Origin: DASVDK01 sp036562265 [NCBI: Thermodesulfobacteriota bacterium]
GTDB taxonomy: Bacteria > DASVDK01
Reading direction: 5' to 3'
DNA length: 6,690 bases
Assembly (NCBI GenBank): GCA_036562265.1
Contig: DATCKS010000225.1
Span: forward strand, 1-6,690
The notes under the pieces were generated by a model. The model searched no databases. It was not told the DNA's origin and saw only the letters and a list, made by a program, of their open reading frames with translations. The position numbers and the translations under genes are program-made. The first letter of the stretch is position 1, and every line of letters begins with the position of its first letter. Below are positions 1 through 5,352 of the stretch, piece after piece.

Positions 1-2288
1 CGCTTCGAGTACTTCTGGACGAGGAAGGGGTAGTCGCACTGCGGGCAGCGGATCGGCTTCGGCCGGTCCCAGAGGGCGAACGTGCACTCCGGGTAGCGGT
101 TGCAGGAGAAGAACGTCTTGCCGCGCTTGCTGCGCCGCTCGGCCAGCTCCCCCTGGCCGCACTGCGGGCAGGCGATGCCGGTCGTGATGGTCTTCGTGTA
201 GCGGCACTCGGGATAGCCGGAGCAGGCGAGGAAGCGGCCGAAGCGTCCGCGCTTGACGACGAGCGGGTGGCCGCTCTCCGGGCAGATCTCGTCGGTGGCG
301 ACCTCCTCGACCACCTTGATGGCGCCGGTCTCCGGATCGCGGACGAAGTCCCTCGTGTTCTTGCACTCGGGGTACCCGGGGCAGGCGAGGAACTCCCCCA
401 TGCGGCCCCACTTGATGACCATGTTCCTGCCGCACTTCTCGCACGGGATGTCGGTGGGGATCTCCTGGGCCTTGACGTCCCGCATGCTCGCGGCGGCTTC
501 CTTCAGCGTCTTCTCGAAGGGGCCGTAGAACTCCTTGAGCATCTTCACCCAGTCGACCTGCCCCTCCTCCACCTTGTCGAGCTTGTCCTCCATGCCGGCG
601 GTGAAGGTGACGTCGACGATCTCGGGGAACGACTCGACGAGGAGGTCGGTCACGATCTCGCCGAGCTGGGTCGGCCGGAAGCGCCGGTCCTCGAGGGTCA
701 CGTACTCGCGGTCGCGGATGTTCGAGAGGATGGCGGCGTACGTGGACGGCCGGCCGATCCCCTTCTCCTCGAGCGCCTTGACGAGCGAGGCCTCCGTGTA
801 GCGGGGCGGCGGCTGCGTGAAGTGCTGCTGCGGATCGAGCTTGAGGAGGCGGAGCCGGTCGCCCTCGGCGAGGTCGGGCGGGAGTCCCGAGCCTCCCTCC
901 TCCTCGGCCGCGAGCGGGTCGCCCTCGTCGCGCCCCTCGATGTAGACCTGCATGAACCCGGCGAACTTCACCACCGAGCCGGTGGCGCGGAAGACGTGCC
1001 CCTTCGCCTCGACGTCCACGGTGGTCTGGTCGTAGACGGCCGGCACCATCTGGCAGGCCACGAATCGGCGCCAGATCAGCTCGTAGAGCCGGTAGAGGTC
1101 GGTCTCGAGGAACGGCTTCACCCGCTCGGGCGTCCACTCCATCGACGTCGGCCGGATCGCCTCGTGGGCGTCCTGGGCCGACTTCCTGGACCGGTAGACG
1201 TTGGGCGTCTCGGGCAGGAAGTCCTTCCCGTACTGGCGCTCGATGTGCGCGCGCACCTCGGCGACCGCCTCGTTCGACAGTCGGGTCGAGTCGGTGCGCA
1301 TGTAGGTGATGAGGCCGACCGAGCCCTCGTCGCCAAGCTCCACGCCCTCGTAGAGGCGCTGCGCGAGGGTCATGGTCTTCTTGGCCGAGAAGCCGAGCTT
1401 GCGGGCCGCCTCCTGCTGGAGGGCGCTCGTGATGAAGGGCGGCGCCGGACTGCGCCGCCGCTCCCGCTTCTCGACCTTCTGGACGACCCAGGTCGCGCCG
1501 TCGAGCGCCGAGACGATCCGCTGGGCCTCCTCCCCCGAGCGGATCTCGACCTTCTGGTCGCCGATGCGGACGAGCTTCGCCTCGAAGGGGGGCGGCGTGC
1601 GGCCCTCGAGCGTGGCCGTGATCGACCAGTACTCCTCCGGCTTGAAGGCGCGGATCTCGCGCTCGCGGTCGACGATCAGCCGCACCGCCACCGACTGGAC
1701 CCGTCCGGCCGACAGGCCGCGCCGGACCTTGTCCCAGAGGAGCGGACTGATCTGGTAGCCGACGAGGCGGTCGAGGATCCGGCGGGCCTGCTGCGCGTTG
1801 TACTTGGCCTCGTTCAGCTCGCCAGGGTTCCGGATCGCCTCCTCGATCGCCTTCTTGGTGATCTCGTTGAAGAGGACGCGGTAGACCTTCGGGCCCTTCT
1901 TCGCGCGGGACTTCGCGGCGGTCTTCTTCGAGGCGCCCCGGCCGGTCTTGCCCCTGGACGGCTTGCCGGTGCCGTTTCCGTCCGGGATGGCGCCGATCTC
2001 CTGCGCGATGTGCCAGGCGATCGCCTCGCCCTCCCGGTCGGGGTCGGGCGCCAGGTAGATCGCCTCGGCCTCCTTGGCGAGCTTCTTGATCTCCGCGAGC
2101 ACCTTCCCCTTGCCGCGGATGATCTCGTACTCGGGCTGGAAGTCGTGCTCGACGTCGACGCCGAGCTGGCTCTTGGGCAGGTCCTTGACGTGCCCGACCG
2201 AGGACCGCACGACGAAGTTGCGTCCCAGGTACTTGTTGATCGTCTTCGCCTTGGCGGGCGACTCGACAATGACCAGTGACTTGCCCAT
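1..2288 (-). CDS. topA: DNA topoisomerase I (type IA), 3' end cut by window edge
   Basis: Relaxes negatively supercoiled DNA by cutting and passing one strand through a transient 5'-phosphotyrosine link. The protein starts MGKSLVIVESPAKAK, with the toprim glutamate at E9 and the acidic motif DPDREGE at residues 82-88. The catalytic tyrosine is Y329 in the motif ITYMRTDST (codon 1302-1304). The C-terminal zinc-ribbon array has finger 1 at C616/C619/C636/C642, finger 2 at C669/S672/C689/C695, finger 3 at C707/C710/C729/C735, and a fourth beginning C748/C751 where the window ends. Two oddities: a lysine-rich insert at about residues 103-134 between the toprim motif and the conserved FNEIT segment, and Ser where finger 2 should have its second Cys. 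The ATG at 2288 follows GGAGGA (2296-2291) at short spacing and gives the canonical N-terminus. It lies 66 nt after smg and is probably the last gene of the dprA-smg-topA unit. Identity is near certain; only the final C-terminal part is missing. Confidence 0.98.
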   Translation of the reverse strand, partial: MGKSLVIVESPAKAKTINKYLGRNFVVRSSVGHVKDLPKSQLGVDVEHDFQPEYEIIRGKGKVLAEIKKLAKEAEAIYLAPDPDREGEAIAWHIAQEIGAIPDGNGTGKPSRGKTGRGASKKTAAKSRAKKGPKVYRVLFNEITKKAIEEAIRNPGELNEAKYNAQQARRILDRLVGYQISPLLWDKVRRGLSAGRVQSVAVRLIVDREREIRAFKPEEYWSITATLEGRTPPPFEAKLVRIGDQKVEIRSGEEAQRIVSALDGATWVVQKVEKRERRRSPAPPFITSALQQEAARKLGFSAKKTMTLAQRLYEGVELGDEGSVGLITYMRTDSTRLSNEAVAEVRAHIERQYGKDFLPETPNVYRSRKSAQDAHEAIRPTSMEWTPERVKPFLETDLYRLYELIWRRFVACQMVPAVYDQTTVDVEAKGHVFRATGSVVKFAGFMQVYIEGRDEGDPLAAEEEGGSGLPPDLAEGDRLRLLKLDPQQHFTQPPPRYTEASLVKALEEKGIGRPSTYAAILSNIRDREYVTLEDRRFRPTQLGEIVTDLLVESFPEIVDVTFTAGMEDKLDKVEEGQVDWVKMLKEFYGPFEKTLKEAAASMRDVKAQEIPTDIPCEKCGRNMVIKWGRMGEFLACPGYPECKNTRDFVRDPETGAIKVVEEVATDEICPESGHPLVVKRGRFGRFLACSGYPECRYTKTITTGIACPQCGQGELAERRSKRGKTFFSCNRYPECTFALWDRPKPIRCPQCDYPFLVQKYSK

Positions 2289-2333
2289 GATCCTCCGGAC
2301 TGTACCAGGCGAGTCAAGCGGCCGAGCGTGACC

Positions 2334-2352
2334 GCCGGGGCACCCCGCCGGC
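2334..2352 (-). other. GC hairpin between smg and topA
   Basis: Just after the smg stop codon, the minus-strand transcript can pair GCCGG (2352-2348) with CCGGC (2338-2334). With one bulged C, two more G-C pairs and a GGUG loop extend the stem. No U-run follows, so it is not a normal intrinsic terminator. It could be a 3'-end-stabilising or attenuating hairpin ahead of topA, or simply chance in such GC-rich DNA. The rest of the 66-nt spacer holds only the topA ribosome binding site. Confidence 0.3.
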
Positions 2353-2354
2353 CG

Positions 2355-2825
2355 CTAGTGGTACACGCGCTCCCGGCGGTCCTCGACGAGGTCGAGGACG
2401 TGGCCCCGCACCTCGTAGGGGCTCCGGTCGAAGAGCACCAGCGCCGCGATCTGCTTCGCCTCCTCGACGCCGATCTCGTCCGCGTCGACCTCCATGGCGC
2501 GCTCGAGGACGCGCTCGAGCAGGAGCGTGTCGAGGAGCCCGAGCTGCCGCAGTCGCATCAGGTAGCCGTACGCGGCGGTGTCGATCTTGAGCTGCTCGGC
2601 CGGCGTCAGCACCCGCGAGGCGCTGTCGTCGGCGCCCGATCGCACGAACGGCCGTCCGCCCCGAGCGGCAGCCACCTGTTCCAACCAGTCGAGCGCCTCA
2701 CGCGTGTCCTGCGGGTCGTAGCCTTCGGCCGCCAGCTCTTCGATGATGGCGTCCTCGTCCTCGCGGCCTTCCTCGAAGAGGTATCGGGCGAGCAGCGTCA
2801 CCAGGTCGAGGAATCGCTCGCGCAT
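2355..2825 (-). CDS. smg: Smg / DUF494 family protein
   Basis: A 156-residue acidic, helix-rich protein matching the Smg (DUF494) family in length (E. coli Smg is about 157) and layout. An N-terminal helical part begins MRERFLDLVTLLARYLFEE, followed by an AIIEELAAEGYDPQDTREAL segment and the WLEQ motif near residue 47. A central LTPAEQLKIDTAAYGYLM segment (about residues 73-90) corresponds to the family's YTPEE block. A C-terminal helical part contains the ALVLFDRSP segment near residue 128 and ends in VYH. No signal peptide, membrane segment or catalytic motif is visible. It starts one base after the dprA stop codon, so the two are almost certainly co-transcribed and probably translationally coupled. 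Its biochemical role is not established. The repeated association with dprA and topA is the only functional hint, and a link to DNA metabolism is inference. Confidence 0.93.
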   Translation of the reverse strand: MRERFLDLVTLLARYLFEEGREDEDAIIEELAAEGYDPQDTREALDWLEQVAAARGGRPFVRSGADDSASRVLTPAEQLKIDTAAYGYLMRLRQLGLLDTLLLERVLERAMEVDADEIGVEEAKQIAALVLFDRSPYEVRGHVLDLVEDRRERVYH

Positions 2826-2826
2826 C

Positions 2827-3714
2827 TCACGAGGCCCTCCGTGTGTGTGGCACCAACCGCCCTGGCCGGGCGCTGTACACCTGACCGGTCGGGGGATCGA
2901 CGAGACCCGCCATCTCGAGGACGAGCAGGGCCGCCGCCACGCGGCCGGCCGAAAGACCGGTCTCGATCGCGATCTCGTCGAGCGCCAGGCGGCGGCCGGC
3001 GAGCACGTCGAGCACCCGCCTGGCGTCGTCCGACGGCAAGAGCCGCTCGGGCTCGCGCTCGGGGGGACGCGGGGTCCGGCCGATCGCGGCGAGGACGTCC
3101 TCCGGCCCCTCGACGAGCCCGGCGCCGGCCTTGATCAACCCGTTGGTCCCGCGCGCCAGGGGCGCGCCGGGCGGCCCCGGCACCGCGAGGACGTCGAGTC
3201 CGAGGTCGAGCGCCGCCCGCGCCGTGCCGAGCGCGCCGCTCCGCTCGCCCGCCTCGACCACCACCACGGCCGTCGACAGCGCGGCCAGGAGCCGGTTGCG
3301 CCTCGGGAAGTGCCACCCGGAAGGCGGCGTGCCCGGCGGGTACTCCGTCACCAGTGCGCCGGCGCGGCGCACCCGGTCGGCCAGCGCCGCGTGCTCCGGC
3401 GGGTAGATGCGGTCGAGGCCACTACCGAGGACGGCCAGGGTCGGCCCCCCGGCCTCGAGCGCCCCGACGTGCGCGGCCGCGTCGATCCCGCGCGCCAGGC
3501 CGCTCACGACCGGCACCCCGACGGCCGCCAGCGCGGCCCCGAGGTCGGCCGCGAGCCGGCGGCCCGCCGGTGTGGCCGCCCGGGCGCCGACGATGGCCAC
3601 CCCCGGCGGCCAGGGCCAGGTGCCGGCCACGTAGAGTCGCGCCGGCGGATCGTGCAAACGCTCGAGGCCCGGCGGGTAGTCCGGCGCCCCGCGCTCGATG
3701 GTCCGCGTCTCCAC
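2827..3714 (-). CDS. dprA: DNA-processing protein DprA (Smf), short form without N-terminal SAM-like domain
   Basis: DprA binds incoming single-stranded DNA during natural transformation and loads RecA; homologues also occur in bacteria not known to be competent. The 295-residue protein has the Rossmann-like DprA core: AIVGARAATPAG (about 40-51), VVSGLARGIDAAAH (69-82), the LGSGLDRIYP block (96-105), FPRRNRLLAALS (136-147), VVVEAGERSGALGTA (151-165), LAVPG (176-180) and RGTNGLIKAGA (188-198). A C-terminal winged-helix-like segment (about 228-282) follows. Family members are often about 360-380 residues, with a SAM-like domain before the YPPGL...PP..LY motif. Here that motif (residues 13-28) follows the start almost directly. 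The GTG start at 3714 has GGAGG upstream with a 7-nt spacer. An in-frame stop lies upstream at 3811-3809 with no other ATG, GTG or TTG between, so the short N-terminus is real. It has its own promoter and runs into smg after one base. Confidence 0.96.
   Translation of the reverse strand: METRTIERGAPDYPPGLERLHDPPARLYVAGTWPWPPGVAIVGARAATPAGRRLAADLGAALAAVGVPVVSGLARGIDAAAHVGALEAGGPTLAVLGSGLDRIYPPEHAALADRVRRAGALVTEYPPGTPPSGWHFPRRNRLLAALSTAVVVVEAGERSGALGTARAALDLGLDVLAVPGPPGAPLARGTNGLIKAGAGLVEGPEDVLAAIGRTPRPPEREPERLLPSDDARRVLDVLAGRRLALDEIAIETGLSAGRVAAALLVLEMAGLVDPPTGQVYSARPGRLVPHTRRAS
2835..2840 (-). promoter_or_regulatory. smg ribosome binding site inside the end of dprA
   Basis: GGAGGG on the minus strand lies 9 nt before the smg ATG at 2825 and is embedded in the last codons of dprA. 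It supports the ATG at 2825 as the true start and a dprA-smg arrangement where one ribosome can pass from one gene to the next. Confidence 0.75.
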
Positions 3715-3789
3715 CCGTTGCCCTCCCGCAGAGCGGCCCCCGGAGACCGGCCGGCGGGCGGATGCCCACCCCGGCGAGCGGACCCGGGA

Positions 3790-3817
3790 AGTATAGCCGC
3801 CCGGCGGGTCGGGTCAA
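3790..3817 (-). promoter_or_regulatory. Sigma-70-type promoter for dprA-smg-topA
   Basis: On the minus strand a -35 box TTGACC (3817-3812) and a -10 box TATACT (3795-3790) are separated by 16 bp, each one base from consensus. The -35 begins one base after the lysM stop codon TAG (3821-3819). Transcription should start near 3783, giving a leader of about 70 nt before the dprA GTG. The spacer contains a perfect inverted repeat CCGCC-C-GGCGG (3797-3807), which could be an operator or only GC bias. The AT-rich hexamers stand out sharply from the surrounding sequence. Confidence 0.75.
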
Positions 3818-3818
3818 A

Positions 3819-5174
3819 CTAGGGCTGCACGGACAGGCTGGCGCGGTCGCCGGCCTCGATCGGTTCGGTGCTGCGGAAGACCATGGCCGACGAGGTCCGC
3901 TTGCCCGTCTCGAGGACCAGGAGATGGGCGATCACCCGATTCGGCGTCCGCACGCCGCCGATCCGCCGGCCCGGCTTGGAGACCGCGAAGACGTTGCCGA
4001 CCTCCACGCCGTCCTCGGACCCCTTGTCGACGTAGACGATGTCGTGCTCGGCCGACAGGGTGGTGTCCCACTTCGAGGCGACCACGACGGCGTCGAGCGG
4101 CTTCGCGGCCGCCTTCGGCCGGACCTCCACGAAGAAGGGCTCGTAGGCGCGGATCCGGTCGCCCCGCTCGATGGTGTCGAGGGCGCGCGTGACCGTCGCC
4201 GTGGCGACCCGGTCGTCCACCGCCGTCACGACGACGTCGCCCACGTGCCGGTACCGGTAGCCGACCGTCCCCCACTTCGTGGGGTGCGGCACCCTCTTCC
4301 CCTTCCGGATGATGGAGAAGCGGTCGCCCACGGCGGCGCGCTGCTCCGGACCGAGCGCCAGATAAATGGTGTCGCCCTCGGTCGCCAGGCGGCGCTGGGT
4401 GATCGGCCAGTCGACCACCCGGCCCAGGCCGTCGATCTCCTCGTCCGCGATGAAGCCCTGCTGCACGTCGTAGCGCCGGTCGATGACCCGCGGCGTGAGC
4501 GACAGGTGGATGCGCGGCCCGGTCGGCAGCTCCTCCTCCGTCTCGGTCGCCGTCGCCCGGGCGAAGGCCTCCGGATCCATCGTGCCCGCCCCGGGCGGGA
4601 TCAGGCCGGTCTCGCTCGCGGCACGCGCCTCGGCCTCGGCGGCGTCGAGCCGGCGCTCGAGCTCGGCGAGGTCGATCGGGTTGCCGGGGTAGATCCAGTG
4701 GGGATCCGCGATGTAGCGGTTCTTCTCCCACAGCGCCGGCCAGCGGAACGGGTTGCCGAGGAACCGGCCGGAGATGTCCCAGAGGGTGTCGCCCCGCTGG
4801 ACGATGTAGACCCCGGTCTCCGGAGCGGTCGGCGTGCCCGGACCGTCGCCGGAGATGACCGTGGGCACCGTCCCCGGCTCGGCGGCGCCCCAATCGGTCT
4901 CGCCCGTCCCCGAGGGCGTGTACGATATCACGCCCGGCTGGGCCGGGGCGTCACTCGCCTCGGCCGCAGCGTCGGCCCCCTGGACGCCGGCCGCCTGCGC
5001 GTCGGCCGCCTGGGCGTCGGCCGCGGCCGCGTGGTCGGCCTGCGCCGTCTCGATCGCGGCGGCCGCGGCCCGTGCGCGGTCGGTGTAGGTCGTCTGGGCG
5101 TCGGCAACGGAGACGACGAGACCCGTCGCCAGGGCGGCGGCGGTGAGGGGGAGACGCAGGCGAGCGCGGTCCAT
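3819..5174 (-). CDS. Exported LysM-domain protein with duplicated C-terminal module
   Basis: A predicted 451-residue exported protein, probably bound to peptidoglycan through its LysM domain. The chosen start ATG (5174) opens a classic signal peptide: MDRARLRLPL, a hydrophobic stretch, then likely cleavage at ADA|Q (26/27). GGAGG (5190-5186) lies 11 nt upstream. The ORF is open further upstream, to an ATG at 5270, but that codon sits in the promoter's -35 box. An ATG at 5204 has no ribosome site and would spoil the signal peptide. After cleavage comes an Ala-rich linker (about 36-74), then a LysM domain (about 122-169) with YIVQRGDTLWDIS, NPFRWPALWEKN and IYPGNPIDL. An acidic, Ala-rich helical stretch follows, then a C-terminal region holding two related modules (about 267-344 and 377-448). 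LysM genes next to dprA are common in proteobacteria. No enzymatic motif is seen; its precise role is unknown. Confidence is high for the family, moderate for the exact start. Confidence 0.9.
   Translation of the reverse strand: MDRARLRLPLTAAALATGLVVSVADAQTTYTDRARAAAAAIETAQADHAAAADAQAADAQAAGVQGADAAAEASDAPAQPGVISYTPSGTGETDWGAAEPGTVPTVISGDGPGTPTAPETGVYIVQRGDTLWDISGRFLGNPFRWPALWEKNRYIADPHWIYPGNPIDLAELERRLDAAEAEARAASETGLIPPGAGTMDPEAFARATATETEEELPTGPRIHLSLTPRVIDRRYDVQQGFIADEEIDGLGRVVDWPITQRRLATEGDTIYLALGPEQRAAVGDRFSIIRKGKRVPHPTKWGTVGYRYRHVGDVVVTAVDDRVATATVTRALDTIERGDRIRAYEPFFVEVRPKAAAKPLDAVVVASKWDTTLSAEHDIVYVDKGSEDGVEVGNVFAVSKPGRRIGGVRTPNRVIAHLLVLETGKRTSSAMVFRSTEPIEAGDRASLSVQP
4989..5018 (-). repeat. 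Two 15-bp tandem units in the Ala-rich linker of the LysM protein
   Basis: Units 4989-5003 and 5004-5018 are identical except for one base. They encode a doubled DAQAA pentapeptide in the low-complexity linker after the signal peptide. A third, degenerate unit follows to about 5033. This in-frame repeat could expand or contract between strains without breaking the gene. Confidence 0.7.
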
Positions 5175-5185
5175 ACCGGTCGATG

Positions 5186-5190
5186 CCTCC
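5186..5190 (-). promoter_or_regulatory. Ribosome binding site that sets the lysM start
   Basis: GGAGG on the minus strand lies 11 nt before the ATG at 5174. The spacing is slightly long, but neither of the two upstream in-frame ATGs (5204, 5270) has a comparable site. It supports the start that yields a clean signal peptide. Confidence 0.6.
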
Positions 5191-5207
5191 AGAATCCAGT
5201 CCATTCG

Positions 5208-5225
5208 AGGACTTACGTGAGTCCT
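5208..5225. promoter_or_regulatory. 18-bp near-perfect palindrome at the start of the lysM transcript
   Basis: AGGACT-T-ACGT-G-AGTCCT pairs in 8 of 9 symmetric positions. It lies 17 bp downstream of the lysM -10 box, at roughly +10 to +27 of the predicted transcript, in an AT-richer patch. The position suits a repressor operator. In RNA it would also form a 6-bp stem with a 6-nt loop in the leader. Which of these it is, if either, cannot be told from the sequence. Confidence 0.5.
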
Positions 5226-5241
5226 GGCCGCTGGCGCGCGG

Positions 5242-5270
5242 AATATACGTGCCCCCCACCCGGGTGTCAA
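5242..5270 (-). promoter_or_regulatory. Near-consensus sigma-70-type promoter for lysM
   Basis: On the minus strand a perfect -35 box TTGACA (5270-5265) and a -10 box TATATT (5247-5242, one base off consensus) are separated by the optimal 17 bp. Transcription should begin near 5235, giving a leader of about 60 nt before the ATG at 5174. This rules out translation from the ATG at 5270, which overlaps the -35 box. It is the strongest promoter match in the window. Confidence 0.85.
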
Positions 5271-5283
5271 GAAATTTGGACTC

Positions 5284-5298
5284 CGGGGGTTCCCCCCG
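5284..5298. repeat. Small inverted repeat upstream of tldD
   Basis: CGGGGG and CCCCCG form a perfect 6-bp inverted repeat around a 3-nt loop (TTC). It lies between the lysM promoter and the possible tldD -10 element. It could be an operator for tldD, but it is short and entirely G/C in a GC-rich region, so chance is possible. Confidence 0.35.
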
Positions 5299-5308
5299 AA
5301 GGGCGAGT

Positions 5309-5314
5309 TATGTT
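5309..5314 (+). promoter_or_regulatory. Possible tldD -10 element
   Basis: TATGTT matches the -10 consensus at four positions, including the key A2 and T6, within an AT-rich patch (5307-5315) about 40 nt before the tldD ATG. No convincing -35 box lies 15-19 bp upstream. If used, the promoter would need an activator or another sigma factor. Weak evidence. Confidence 0.25.
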
Positions 5315-5352
5315 AGGCTCCTCCCCCCGGCACCCGATACGGCGCATGCTCG

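Noticed and set aside
267-2279. A 670-codon open frame on the plus strand, antisense to topA
   Set aside because: It is a mirror of topA codon bias: composition is dominated by Leu, Arg, Asp, Glu, Val and Gly in a repetitive pattern, with no family motif. The minus strand gives an unmistakable TopA over the same bases.
2312-2317. TTGACT on the minus strand as a -35 box for a topA-specific promoter
   Set aside because: No -10-like hexamer lies at 16-18 bp; that spacing falls on the ribosome site just before the topA ATG.
2743-3822. A 359-codon plus-strand open frame antisense to dprA
   Set aside because: It is a Pro/Arg/Gly-rich shadow with no family features, opposite a clear DprA.
5175-5270. 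An N-terminal extension of the LysM protein from the ATG at 5270 or 5204
   Set aside because: The ATG at 5270 lies in the -35 box of the lysM promoter and would not be transcribed from it. The ATG at 5204 lacks a ribosome site, and either extension would bury the signal peptide.
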